Part shown: positions 9,912-18,871 of the stretch, in pieces
Numbering within the stretch: the stretch's first letter is position 1
Layout of the letters: every line of letters starts with the position of its first letter
DNA from: Actinomyces johnsonii
GTDB taxonomy: Bacteria; Actinomycetota; Actinomycetes; Actinomycetales; Actinomycetaceae
DNA: 64,000 nucleotides
Direction of reading: 5' to 3'
Assembly: GCF_006546835.1 (NCBI RefSeq)
Contig: NZ_VICB01000004.1
Location: 186,001-250,000, forward strand
The notes under the pieces: generated by a model
Seen by the model: the letters and a program-made list of their open reading frames with translations, nothing else
Database searches by the model: none
What the model was told of the DNA's origin: nothing
Made by a program: the position numbers and the translations under genes

Positions 9912-10949
9912 ATGAGTACAACGACGCACTCCGAACAAGTCGTCAACCGCCAGTCCAAGAGCTCCAAGGCCCAGGCCCGTCTGGCCTGGATGCTCATCTC
10001 TCCGACGGTGCTGGTGCTGACCATCGTCATTCTCATCCCCATCGCCCAATCCCTCTACCAGTCGCTCTTCGGGCGACCCCGCCTGGAGGACGACGGCTTC
10101 TTCTCCACGACCGAGCCGTTCGTGGGCCTGAAGAACTACACCGATATCTTCTCCGGTGCAGGCGAACGGTTCTGGGTGGCCTTCTACAACACCACCCTCT
10201 TCGGCGTGGTCACCGTGGTCCTGGAGACCATCCTCGGTGTGGCCATGGCGCTTATCATGCACAAGGCGATGAAGGGACGCGGCATCGTGCGTGCCTCCAT
10301 CCTCGTTCCCTGGGCGATCCCCACCGCCGTCTCCGCCATCCTGTGGGGCTGGATCTTCAACCAGAACGGTGTCGCCAACGCGATCCTGGGCCAGCACGTC
10401 ATGTGGGCCTCGGGGGATCTGAGCGCCAAGATGGCCATCATCATCGCCGACGTGTGGAAGACGGCTCCCTACATCGGGTTGCTCACCCTGGCTGGGCTCC
10501 AGCTCATCCCCGACGAGGTCTATGAGGCTGCCAAGATCGACGGTGCGAGCGCCTGGAAGCGTTTCACCTCCATCACCCTTCCGCTGGTCAAGCCTGCGCT
10601 CGTCGTGGCCGTGGTCTTCCGGGCCCTGGACGCCCTGCGCATGTTCGACCTGCCCTACATCCTTATCGGTCCTAGGAAGAGCAGCGTGGAGACCCTCTCC
10701 ATGCTGGTCCAGGACGAGAGCTCCAACTCCCGCTACGGCAGTGCCGCGGCCTACGCCCTCATCCTGTTCCTTTACGTCTTCGTCTTCGCCATCGCCTTCC
10801 TGAAGATCACCAACACCGACCTCAGCGGTAACGACGAGGCTCGGCGCAAGCGCAATGAGCGCAAGCTGCCGGTCAGCGCCTTCTTCAAGCGCTCCGGCTC
10901 CTCGACCCCGGCCTCCCAGACGGCTACCGAAAGGAATCAGCAGGCATGA
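9912..10949 (+). CDS. ABC sugar transporter permease 1 (MalF-like)
   Basis: Inner-membrane permease of the sugar importer, 345 residues with about six membrane segments, the first at LAWMLISPTVLVLTIVILIP. The EAA loop that contacts the ATPase reads EAAKIDGASAWKRF from about residue 205. I chose the ATG at 9912 rather than the one at 9858 because AAAGGA at 9901-9906 precedes it and the conserved sequence begins after it. The C-terminal 35 residues are charged and cytoplasmic. The end overlaps the next permease by ATGA (10946-10949). Confidence 0.92.
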   Translation: MSTTTHSEQVVNRQSKSSKAQARLAWMLISPTVLVLTIVILIPIAQSLYQSLFGRPRLEDDGFFSTTEPFVGLKNYTDIFSGAGERFWVAFYNTTLFGVVTVVLETILGVAMALIMHKAMKGRGIVRASILVPWAIPTAVSAILWGWIFNQNGVANAILGQHVMWASGDLSAKMAIIIADVWKTAPYIGLLTLAGLQLIPDEVYEAAKIDGASAWKRFTSITLPLVKPALVVAVVFRALDALRMFDLPYILIGPRKSSVETLSMLVQDESSNSRYGSAAAYALILFLYVFVFAIAFLKITNTDLSGNDEARRKRNERKLPVSAFFKRSGSSTPASQTATERNQQA

Positions 10950-11809
10950 GCACCTCCACCGCTGTACCGGTTCGCAAGACCAAGAGGGACTGGGGAAGCC
11001 TCTTCTCCAACGTCGGAATCGTCCTCATCGTCATCTACTGCCTGGCGCCCTTCTACTGGATGCTGGTCTCCTCGCTGCGCCCTGACAGCGAGATCTTCGA
11101 GAACAGCTGGTGGCCCCGCCACCCCTCCTTCGAGAACTACAAGGCGGTCTTCTCCTCGAAGAACGACTTCGCCAACGGCCTCATCAACTCCCTCATCGTC
11201 TCGATCGTCGTGACGATCGTGGCACTGGCCGTGGCGACCTTCACCGCCTACGCCCTGGCACGCCTCGACTTCCGGGGCAAGGGCCTGCTCATGCTCCTCA
11301 TCATCGCCACCTCGATGTTCCCGCTCGTGGCCATCATCGTGCCCCTGCTGAAGAACTTCGCCGCCTGGGGCTGGACGGACACCTACCAAGCGATGATCGT
11401 CCCGGACCTGTCCTTCTCCCTGCCCCTGGCCGTGTGGAACCTGACGAGCTTCTTCAGGCAGATGCCCCAGGAGCTCGAGCAGTCCGCCATGGTCGATGGA
11501 TGCACCCCCGGCCAAGCCTTCCGCAAGGTCATCCTCCCTCTGGCCGCGCCGGGCATCTTCACCACCGCCATCATCATCTTCATCGGCGCCTGGAACGAGT
11601 TCCTCGTGGCCGTCACGATGATCATCAAACCCTCGATGCAGCCGGCCACGGTGCTGCTGTCGAAGTTCACCGGTGATTCCCAGTTCAACACGCCCTTCGG
11701 CTCTCAGATGGCGGCCGGCGTCATCATGACGTTGCCGCTGGTGCTCATGGTGCTCTTCTTCCAGCGTCGCATCGTGGCGGGTCTGGCCGCCGGCGGACTC
11801 AAGCAGTAG
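10946..11809 (+). CDS. ABC sugar transporter permease 2 (MalG-like)
   Basis: Second membrane subunit of the importer, 287 residues. It has six hydrophobic segments beginning with VGIVLIVIYCLAPFYWMLVSS, and an EAA loop EQSAMVDGCTPGQAF from about residue 178. The start lies inside the stop of the first permease, so synthesis is coupled. A 14-bp terminator-like stem lies 53 bases past the stop (11863-11901), separating the transporter genes from the glucosidase gene. Confidence 0.92.
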   Translation: MSTSTAVPVRKTKRDWGSLFSNVGIVLIVIYCLAPFYWMLVSSLRPDSEIFENSWWPRHPSFENYKAVFSSKNDFANGLINSLIVSIVVTIVALAVATFTAYALARLDFRGKGLLMLLIIATSMFPLVAIIVPLLKNFAAWGWTDTYQAMIVPDLSFSLPLAVWNLTSFFRQMPQELEQSAMVDGCTPGQAFRKVILPLAAPGIFTTAIIIFIGAWNEFLVAVTMIIKPSMQPATVLLSKFTGDSQFNTPFGSQMAAGVIMTLPLVLMVLFFQRRIVAGLAAGGLKQ

Positions 11810-11862
11810 TGCCGGCGCGGCCAGAACCCGGATCGCTGTAGGGTTTGTCCGCCACAGGCTCT

Positions 11863-11901
11863 CTCTGCGGGACGGCAGTATCGCGCCGCCGTCCCGCAGA
11901 G
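11863..11901 (+). terminator. Hairpin between sugar permeases and alpha-glucosidase
   Basis: The 14-bp stem 11863-11876 (CTCTGCGGGACGGC) pairs perfectly with 11888-11901 across an 11-base loop. No T tract follows directly, but a pyrimidine-rich run covers 11935-11980. It could end or attenuate the transporter transcript before the GH13 gene. Confidence 0.7.
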
Positions 11902-12016
11902 GACGTCTGTGACTCCCGCCGGCTCAAGGGGCATCTTTCTCTGTACGTCTCTGCTCTTCTCCTTCCTCCTTCTCTCTCACCTCGCCGCAGCGTTGCGGCC
12001 CGACCAGGACCCGCCC

Positions 12017-13783
12017 ATGACCTCGACCAGCTCCTGCTCTCAGAGCCTCGTGCCGCGCACAGACACCGATGCCTGGTGGCGCGACGCCGTCATCTACCAG
12101 ATCTATCCCCGCTCCTTCGCCGACACCAACGGCGACGGGATCGGCGACATCCAGGGCATCCGCGGGCACGTCGACTACCTGGCCGCGCTCGGTATCGATG
12201 CCGTGTGGCTTTCGCCGTTCTACCCCTCGCCCCAGGTCGACGCCGGCTACGACGTCTCCGACTACTTCGATCTGGCCCTCGAGTACGGATCCCTGGAAGA
12301 CCTCGACGCCCTCATCGCCGATCTCCACGAAGCCGGCATCCGCGTGGTCATCGACCTGGTGCCCAACCACTCCTCCGACCAGCACGAATGGTTCCGCTCC
12401 GCCCTGGCCGCAGGCCCGGGCTCCCCCGAGCGCGACCGCTACATCTTCCGCCATAGCGACGACGGCGCCCCGAACAACTGGGGCTCGCTGTTCGGAGGCT
12501 CCGCCTGGCAGCCGGTCGAGCCGCTCACCGGCCGCAGCCGGGACCGCGGTTGGTACTACCTCCACCTGTTCGCCGCCGAGCAGCCCGACTTCAACTGGTC
12601 CAACGAGGACGTCCACGAGCACTTCCGCACCTTCCTGCGCTTCTGGGTGGAGCGGGGCATCGACGGGTTTCGTGTCGACGTCGCTCACGGACTGGTCAAG
12701 GCCGAGGGTCTGCCCGATGACGACCTCGGCCCGGACCGGTGGAACGTCGTTGCAGCAGAAGACGAGGATGCTGCCGCCGCCCGTGAGAAGCTGCCTGACG
12801 TCGGCCCCGCCTTCAACCAGCCCGGGGTCCACGACATCTACCGCGAGTGGCGCAGTGTCCTGAACGAGGTCGGCACGGACATCCTCATGGTCGCCGAAGC
12901 CTGGGTACCCACCGAGGCGGATGCCGCCCTGTACGTGCGCGCAGACGAGATGAGCCAGGCCTTCAACTTCCCCTTCCTGACCGCCGGGTGGGACGCCGCT
13001 GAGCTGCGCCGCGTCATCGACGTCTCCCTGGCCGAGTACGGTGCCGTCGGGGCTCCGGCCACCTGGGTGCTGTCCAACCACGACGTCGTACGCCACGCCT
13101 CCCGCCTGGCCTACCCCGCCGACATGGACACCAACCCTGGGATCGGACCGAACGACCCCCAGCCCGACGCCGAGCTTGGCCTGGCCCGGGCGCGCGCCGC
13201 GACCCTGTTCATGCTGGGGCTGCCCGGCAGCGCCTACCTCTACCAGGGGGAGGAGCTGGGACTGCCCGAGCACACCACCATGGAGGACGAGGCCCGCCAG
13301 GACCCCTTGTGGGAGCGCACTAACCACCTCGTGCCGGGGCGCGACGGCTGCCGGGTTCCCCTGCCCTGGACTCGGGACGGGGTCTCCTACGGGTACAACA
13401 CCACCGGTCGTACTTGGCTGCCCCAGCCCGAAGGGTGGGGCGACTACTCGCCTGAGGCCCAGGAAGGGCTCGAGGACTCCACCCTCGCCCTGTACCGGCG
13501 GGCCATCGCCCTGCGGCGCGAGCGCCGGCTCGGGCACGGGGCTGTGGAGTGGCTGGCGTCAGAGCCCGGAGTCCTTTTCCTGCGCAACGGAGTGACAGGT
13601 GTCGTCCTCAACACCACTGAGCATCCGGTGATGATCGAGGACACCGGCAGGCCTCTCATCATCTCTTGGCATTCTGCCGATCGGGGCGGGGCAGATGCTA
13701 CGGAAACCGTCGTCCTGCCGCCCAATGGCGCCTGTTGGCTGGATCTTCCGCAAGGAGGACCTGATGGCGGCGACCCGTGCTGA
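12017..13783 (+). CDS. Alpha-glucosidase, glycoside hydrolase family 13
   Basis: Cytoplasmic exo-acting hydrolase expected to release glucose from short alpha-glucosides imported by the upstream transporter. The 588-residue protein has the (beta/alpha)8 motifs AVWLSPFYPSP, VIDLVPNHSSDQHEWF, GFRVDVAHGL (nucleophile D221), VAEAW (acid/base E294) and LSNHDVVRH (D356). TNGDGIGDI at 38-46 is the calcium-type loop usual in oligosaccharide-specific members. It looks like the actinobacterial GH13 subfamily 30, but trehalose or isomaltose activity is not excluded. The ATG at 12017 follows AGGA at 12006-12009. A longer frame from 11909 would add an unlikely hydrophobic leader. The 3' end overlaps the regulator gene by 20 bases. 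Confidence 0.9.
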   Translation: MTSTSSCSQSLVPRTDTDAWWRDAVIYQIYPRSFADTNGDGIGDIQGIRGHVDYLAALGIDAVWLSPFYPSPQVDAGYDVSDYFDLALEYGSLEDLDALIADLHEAGIRVVIDLVPNHSSDQHEWFRSALAAGPGSPERDRYIFRHSDDGAPNNWGSLFGGSAWQPVEPLTGRSRDRGWYYLHLFAAEQPDFNWSNEDVHEHFRTFLRFWVERGIDGFRVDVAHGLVKAEGLPDDDLGPDRWNVVAAEDEDAAAAREKLPDVGPAFNQPGVHDIYREWRSVLNEVGTDILMVAEAWVPTEADAALYVRADEMSQAFNFPFLTAGWDAAELRRVIDVSLAEYGAVGAPATWVLSNHDVVRHASRLAYPADMDTNPGIGPNDPQPDAELGLARARAATLFMLGLPGSAYLYQGEELGLPEHTTMEDEARQDPLWERTNHLVPGRDGCRVPLPWTRDGVSYGYNTTGRTWLPQPEGWGDYSPEAQEGLEDSTLALYRRAIALRRERRLGHGAVEWLASEPGVLFLRNGVTGVVLNTTEHPVMIEDTGRPLIISWHSADRGGADATETVVLPPNGACWLDLPQGGPDGGDPC

Positions 13784-14777
13784 CGTAGCCCGAGCGGCGG
13801 GGGTGTCGCCCTCGACCGTCACCTATGTCCTGTCCGGACAGCGCTCGACGCGCTCGAGCACCCGGGAGCGGGTCATGCGGGCCGTGCGCGAGCTCGACTA
13901 CCACCCCAATACCGCTGCCCGTTCTCTGGCCTCGCCGGTGCTGCGCACCGTGGGGGTACTGTTCCGACGTCAGCGCTCGACCATTGACGCCAATGACCTC
14001 GACTACGTCGACGGCATTCGCCGGGCCCTGGAACCCAGCGGACTCCAGGTCGTCATCCCGGTCATGACATCTTCGGCGCCGCTGATCGAGCTGCGCTCAC
14101 TCGTGCGCTCGGGATCGCTGGGCGGTGTCATCCTCATGGATGTGTCTCAGGGCGATGAGCGTGAGGCGATGCTCCTGGAGGAGAAGATCCCCACTGTTCT
14201 CATCGGATCCTCCGGCTGCACCGTCGGGGCGCCGGGCGTCGACACCGACTTCGCCCAGATGGCGCACGAAGCCGTGAAGCACCTGGCCGGGCTCGGGCAC
14301 CGGCGCATCGTCGCACTCATGCGGGAGACCAGCGCCGACGACGCCCATGCGCGCCAGGACCAGGCCCAGGAGCTTCTGCGTGCCGCGGTCGACCTGGGGG
14401 TGGATGTCCTGGTGCGCCAGGTTCCGGAGCTGGCGCTGGCCGGAAGCGAGATTGTGGGAGCGGACGGACTGGTGGAGGGGCGCAGCGCCGTCGTCTCCAA
14501 CAACCCTGCCGCCCTGGTGGGGCTCGCCTGTGCGGCGCAGGCCCACGGGCTGTCCATTCCCACCGACCTGTCCGTACTCACCCTCGGGGTCACGGAGTGC
14601 CGCGGGCGGCAGGGAGAGGCCTTCAGCGAGTTCAGCGTGGACCGCGAGGCGATGGGAACTGCCGCGGGCTCGATCCTGATAGCCTGCCTGAGGGGAGAAC
14701 CGGAGCCGGCAGAGCATCGCACGCTCATGCCCGTCTTCCTCAGGAACCGCGGATCCACGGTGCGCTGCCGGAGCTGA
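13764..14777 (+). CDS. LacI-family transcriptional regulator of the sugar locus
   Basis: DNA-binding repressor, 337 residues. The N-terminal helix-turn-helix reads TRADVARAAGVSPSTVTYVL (about 4-23), followed by the hinge region YHPNTAARSLASP. A periplasmic-binding-protein-like effector domain then starts at LRTVGVLFRR. The start at 13764 is preceded by AAGGAGG at 13752-13758, and the first 20 bases overlap the glucosidase gene, giving coupled expression. Its likely targets are the palindromes at 8428-8443 and 8461-8476 before the transporter. The inducer is probably a sugar from the transport or cleavage step (inference). Confidence 0.88.
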   Translation: MAATRADVARAAGVSPSTVTYVLSGQRSTRSSTRERVMRAVRELDYHPNTAARSLASPVLRTVGVLFRRQRSTIDANDLDYVDGIRRALEPSGLQVVIPVMTSSAPLIELRSLVRSGSLGGVILMDVSQGDEREAMLLEEKIPTVLIGSSGCTVGAPGVDTDFAQMAHEAVKHLAGLGHRRIVALMRETSADDAHARQDQAQELLRAAVDLGVDVLVRQVPELALAGSEIVGADGLVEGRSAVVSNNPAALVGLACAAQAHGLSIPTDLSVLTLGVTECRGRQGEAFSEFSVDREAMGTAAGSILIACLRGEPEPAEHRTLMPVFLRNRGSTVRCRS

Positions 14778-14856
14778 GGAGCAGACACGAAACCACCCGC
14801 ATAGTTGCACGATGTGCCAGACTCAGCGGTGAGTCGATGTTGCTGAGGATGATGGG

Positions 14857-15843
14857 ATGGCGCCGAGTAGAACCCGCGTGGTCAACACTCTGATCGGCCT
14901 CCTGACCGTGGCCGTGGTCGGTCTGACCGTCCTTCCGTGGCTGGTCCCCAGGATTCAGGAGGCGGTGCGGGACAAACCCAACTCCGACCGGGTTCTGGCG
15001 GCGGTCAAAGAGCATCAGGCGGTGATCGACGCCGAGCGGACCGATCCCGAGGCCTCCACTGGGGCCTCCCCACCCATGCGAGCCGAAGAGACCATCCGTA
15101 CCGAGCGTGATCGGCTCGCCCAGATGGGAATTCGGTGGAGGGACGTCAAGAGCGAAGTGAAACTCGTCAAGGCGGCATTCCATGACAATGGGACTGTGCG
15201 CGCTACTACGAAGGTCACGACGAGCATGATCTATGGAGACTCCTCCGATGTCGTGACTACAGAGGTGGTCCCGCATGTTCTGACTCTCACCGGTAGTGAC
15301 GGAGCCGGCTACAAGGTGGTACAGGATGTCATCATCGAGCCCGAGCTGACGGGGAGCCCTCCGGACAGGGCGCATGTCGCGCGGGCGGTCACCGCTGCGT
15401 TCGGTGCGATCGCCCTGGCGGCGATGGCCCTGTCCTGGTGGAAGCGCAGCCGTACACCCCACATGTCCCTCACACCCCGCGTGTTCCCCTGGTTCAGGTT
15501 CGGTTGCGCGTTCGCGTTGGCGATCGGGCTCGCCTGGATGTTCACCGTCGACAACGCCGAGGTTGAGGACGAGTTCGGCGCCGGATCGGTGTTGTGCATG
15601 CGGGAGCGCTTCTCCACGCTCGAGTTCGGGTACTTCTCCCACGACTGCGTCGTGCAGAGCCGGATCGACGTCCTTGCAGCATTGCTGACCGCGATCGTCA
15701 TCGTCCTCATCGAGTACCGGATCCTGCTGAGCCTTGAGGCGAGAACCAATCGCGTGAGCCTGCCCGGTGCGTCCCAGAACGACGACGGTGGCGCCACCCC
15801 AGGACGGGGCGGCGCCACCGTTCGTCAGAAGACCGGCTGCTAG
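14857..15843 (+). CDS. Membrane protein of unknown function
   Basis: I do not recognise this 328-residue protein. It has an N-terminal hydrophobic segment (about 9-30), a soluble stretch of about 130 residues with many charged positions (35-165), and three more membrane segments near 176-194, 213-230 and 272-292. A loop between the last two has two cysteines (C247, C264) that could pair outside the cell. The C-terminal tail is Gly/Asp-rich. The start at 14857 has only a modest GAGG at 14844-14847. The gene stands alone and converges on valS with four bases between stops. A hairpin that may act as terminator lies inside its last codons. Confidence 0.7.
   Translation: MAPSRTRVVNTLIGLLTVAVVGLTVLPWLVPRIQEAVRDKPNSDRVLAAVKEHQAVIDAERTDPEASTGASPPMRAEETIRTERDRLAQMGIRWRDVKSEVKLVKAAFHDNGTVRATTKVTTSMIYGDSSDVVTTEVVPHVLTLTGSDGAGYKVVQDVIIEPELTGSPPDRAHVARAVTAAFGAIALAAMALSWWKRSRTPHMSLTPRVFPWFRFGCAFALAIGLAWMFTVDNAEVEDEFGAGSVLCMRERFSTLEFGYFSHDCVVQSRIDVLAALLTAIVIVLIEYRILLSLEARTNRVSLPGASQNDDGGATPGRGGATVRQKTGC
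15786..15820. terminator. Hairpin inside the 3' end of the membrane-protein gene
   Basis: CGGTGGCGCC at 15786-15795 pairs with GGCGCCACCG at 15811-15820 over a 15-base loop, all within coding sequence. Since only four bases separate this gene from valS, the hairpin may serve as terminator for either strand. Confidence 0.5.
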
Positions 15844-15847
15844 CGGC

Positions 15848-18679
15848 TCACTTCTTCTTGGCCGGCTTGGCCGGGGCCTCACCAAGCTCGGCGGCCGTGA
15901 CAGTCACCGATGCGGCTGCGTCGGCCGACTCGGAGTCCGCGGCCTGGGCGGCCTGCTCCACGGTGAAGGTGCCGGTCACCTTGGCCGCCTCGGTCAGGTC
16001 CGCACGCACCGCCTCAATAGCCTCGGCGTACTCGGGCCGGTCGGCGGCGACGGCCAGCGTCACCGAGAGGATCGGCGTCTTCTGGCTCGTCTTAGCTTCC
16101 GACTTCACCTTGCGCAGCGCCGCCAGGGCAGCCCCGGCGCGGGCGACCAGCTCGGCGTCGGCCCCCGCGGAGGCCTCACGCAGGCCGGTTGATTCCGGCC
16201 AGGCCGCCCGGTGCACCGAGCCGCTGCGGTACCAGCTCCACACCTCCTCGGTGGCGAAGGGCAGGAAGGGGGCCAGCAGGCGCACGAAGGTGTCCACCGC
16301 GATCGCCAACGTCGCCCGCGCCGAGCGGACGGCGGCGGGCTCGTGAGAGCCGTCGAAGTCATTGGCCCGGTCCTTGACCAGCTCGATGTAGTCATCGCAG
16401 AAGGTCCAGAAGAAGGACTCGGTGACCTCCAGGGCGCGGGCGTGCCCGAAGCCCTCGAAGGCGGCCGTGGCGGTGTCGACGACGTCGGCCAGCGCGGCCA
16501 GGACCGCCCGGTCGATCGGCTCGCTGACCACCGAGGCGTCCAGGCAGGGGGCGGGCGCCGCGGCCACGGTGGCCTCGTCCGCGTCCCACGGGATCCCCAT
16601 GGACAGGGCGAACTTGGAGGCGTTGAGGACCTTGATGGCCAGGCGACGGCCGATCTTGATCTGGGTCTCCTCGAAGGCCGCGTCCAGGCCCAGGCGCGCC
16701 GAGCTGGCCCAGTAGCGCACGGCGTCGGAGCCGTACTGCTCCAGCAGGCCCATGGGGGTGACGACATTGCCCTTCGACTTGGACATCTTCTTGTGGTCGG
16801 AGTCCAGGATCCAGCCGGACAGGCCGGCGTTCTGCCACGGCAGGGCCGCGAACTCCAGGTCCGCGCGCACCACCGAGGTGAACAGCCAGGTGCGGATGAT
16901 GTCCTGGCCCTGCGGGCGCAGGTCCATCGGGTAGACCCGGCCGAAGAGGTCCTCGTCGGTCAGCCAGCCCGAGGCCAGCTGGGGTGACAGGGAGGAGGTG
17001 GCCCAGGTGTCCATGATGTCGAACTCGCCGACGAAGCCGCCGGGCTTGCCGCGCTGGTCCTCGGTGTAGCCGGACGGGACGTCGGAGGAGGGGTCCACCG
17101 GCAGCTCGGACTCGTCCGGGGTCAGGATCGCGTCGTAGTCGACCTCGCCGTCGGAGCCCACCTTGTACCACAGCGGGAAGGGGACGCCGAAAAAGCGCTG
17201 GCGCGAGACCAGCCAGTCGTTGTTGAGGCCCCGCACCCAGTTCTCGTAGCGCACGCGCATGAAGTCCGGGTGAAACTCCAGCTGGCGGCCGCGCTCCAGC
17301 AGCTCGTCGCGCAGATCGGCGCCGGAGGTCGGGTTCGTCCACTCCTTACCGCCGTTGCGGATGTACCACTGGCGGGAGGTGACGATCTCCAGGGGCTTGT
17401 CGCCCTTCTCAAAGAAGTTCGTCTGACGCACCGTCTTGACGGGCTCGCCGCGCATCTCACCGGTCTGCGCCAGGTGGGCCACGATGGCCTCGCGGGCGGA
17501 GAAGGTGGTCTTGCCGGCCATGGCCCCGTACGCCTCGCGGCCGGCCTCGGAGGTGATCCACTCGGGTGTCTCGGTCTCGATGCGCCCGTCCTTGCGCAGG
17601 ATGGCGCGCAGCGGCAGCTGCAGGTCGCGCCACCAGTCGATGTCGGTGGTGTCTCCGAAGGTGCAGCACATGGCGATACCGGCGCCCTTGTCCTTCTCCG
17701 CGGCCGGGTGGGGCAGGACCGGCACCTTGACGCCGAAGACGGGGGAGGACACCGTGGTGCCGAACAGGGGCTGGTAGCGCTCGTCATCGGGGTGGGCCAC
17801 GAGGGCCACGCAGGCGGGCAGCAGCTCGGGACGGGTTGTCTCGATGCACACGTCGATGCCGTTCTCCACCGGGGCGCCGGCGGCCTCGGCCTTGGCGGCG
17901 GCCTCCTCGTCCACGATATGGAAGGCCAGACGGTGGTAGAAGCCGGGGTACTCGCGCGACTCCAGCTCGGCCTGAGCCACCGCCGTCTGGAAGGTGACGT
18001 CCCACAGGCCGGGCGCCGCCGCCTGGTAGGCCTCACCGCGCTCAAGGTTGTGCAGGAAGGCGGTCTGGGCGACCTTGCGGGCCCGCTCCCCGATGGTCTG
18101 GTAGGTGTGCGACCAGTCCACGCTCAGGCCGAGCCGGCGCCACAGGGCCTCGAACTGCTTCTCGTCCTCGACCGTGAGGCGCTCGCACAGCTCGACGAAG
18201 TTGCGACGCGAGACCGGCACCTGGTCGCGGGCCTTGATCGACTTGCCCTCGCCGCCGGTGTGCGGCGGGGTGAAGTCTGGGTCGTAGGGAAGGGAGGGGT
18301 CGCAGCGCACTCCGAAGTAGTTCTGGACGCGGCGCTCGGTGGGCAGGCCGTTGTCGTCCCAGCCCATGGGGTAGAACACCGCCTTGCCGCGCATGCGCTG
18401 GAAGCGGGCCACTGTGTCGGTGTGGGTGTAGGAGAAGACGTGCCCCACGTGCAGGGAGCCGGAGACCGTCGGCGGCGGGGTGTCGATGGAGAAGACCTCC
18501 GCCCGCTCGGCGCTGCGGTCGAAGGCGTAGGTTCCCTCGGACTCCCAGCGCTCGCCCCAGGCGGTCTCCAGGCCGTCGGTCGACACCTTGGCCGGCACTC
18601 GCGGGCTGTGAGGCTCGGAGGGCAGCAGACGGCTGGACGATGACGGGGCAGCGGCGGGGCTCGTGGGGGTCTCAGACAT
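15848..18679 (-). CDS. valS: Valyl-tRNA synthetase
   Basis: Class I aminoacyl-tRNA synthetase that charges tRNA-Val, 943 residues. The HIGH-type motif is HVGH at 77-80 (TVSGSLHVGHVFSYTHTD) and KMSKSKGN lies near 631. The segment GWDDNGLPTERRVQNYFG and the editing-domain region IDVCIETTRPELLPA are present. The C-terminal part ends in a lysine-rich tail (KPAKKK). The N-terminal 30 residues are low complexity. CAGAAT at 18687-18692 lies seven bases upstream of the ATG on the minus strand and no Shine-Dalgarno sequence is seen, so a leaderless transcript is possible. Convergent with the preceding membrane protein, divergent from the ARC operon. Confidence 0.96.
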   Translation of the reverse strand: MSETPTSPAAAPSSSSRLLPSEPHSPRVPAKVSTDGLETAWGERWESEGTYAFDRSAERAEVFSIDTPPPTVSGSLHVGHVFSYTHTDTVARFQRMRGKAVFYPMGWDDNGLPTERRVQNYFGVRCDPSLPYDPDFTPPHTGGEGKSIKARDQVPVSRRNFVELCERLTVEDEKQFEALWRRLGLSVDWSHTYQTIGERARKVAQTAFLHNLERGEAYQAAAPGLWDVTFQTAVAQAELESREYPGFYHRLAFHIVDEEAAAKAEAAGAPVENGIDVCIETTRPELLPACVALVAHPDDERYQPLFGTTVSSPVFGVKVPVLPHPAAEKDKGAGIAMCCTFGDTTDIDWWRDLQLPLRAILRKDGRIETETPEWITSEAGREAYGAMAGKTTFSAREAIVAHLAQTGEMRGEPVKTVRQTNFFEKGDKPLEIVTSRQWYIRNGGKEWTNPTSGADLRDELLERGRQLEFHPDFMRVRYENWVRGLNNDWLVSRQRFFGVPFPLWYKVGSDGEVDYDAILTPDESELPVDPSSDVPSGYTEDQRGKPGGFVGEFDIMDTWATSSLSPQLASGWLTDEDLFGRVYPMDLRPQGQDIIRTWLFTSVVRADLEFAALPWQNAGLSGWILDSDHKKMSKSKGNVVTPMGLLEQYGSDAVRYWASSARLGLDAAFEETQIKIGRRLAIKVLNASKFALSMGIPWDADEATVAAAPAPCLDASVVSEPIDRAVLAALADVVDTATAAFEGFGHARALEVTESFFWTFCDDYIELVKDRANDFDGSHEPAAVRSARATLAIAVDTFVRLLAPFLPFATEEVWSWYRSGSVHRAAWPESTGLREASAGADAELVARAGAALAALRKVKSEAKTSQKTPILSVTLAVAADRPEYAEAIEAVRADLTEAAKVTGTFTVEQAAQAADSESADAAASVTVTAAELGEAPAKPAKKK

Positions 18680-18799
18680 GAGGCCGATTCTGTCACGGCG
18701 CGGCCGCAGGCCTCGACACGGCCCGGTGTGAGGTCGGCAGGCCTCGGAGGCACTCGGTCGCCCCCAAAGCGCGCATCCGGGTTACGAAACGCGCACAGA

Positions 18800-18817
18800 T
18801 TGGTACGCTTGTACCAA
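18800..18817 (+). promoter_or_regulatory. Promoter and operator candidate of the pupylation operon
   Basis: TTGGTAC-GCTT-GTACCAA is a perfect 7-bp inverted repeat with a 4-base centre. It contains TACGCT (18804-18809), which fits a -10 box, so a bound regulator would block the promoter. No clear -35 is seen. It lies 54 bases before the ARC start in the valS-ARC divergent gap. Confidence 0.4.
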
Positions 18818-18871
18818 CACGGATCGAGGGGACCCCGCAGCGGCCCCGGGCCGCAGTCGAGGAGGACGCGC

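Noticed and set aside
11909-12016. Upstream GTG start adding a hydrophobic leader to the GH13 enzyme
   Set aside because: It lies in a pyrimidine-rich stretch just after a terminator, lacks a ribosome site, and the family is cytoplasmic. ATG 12017 has AGGA at proper distance.
11924-13537. 537-codon antisense frame opposite the alpha-glucosidase
   Set aside because: Shadow frame: the opposite strand carries all GH13 catalytic motifs.
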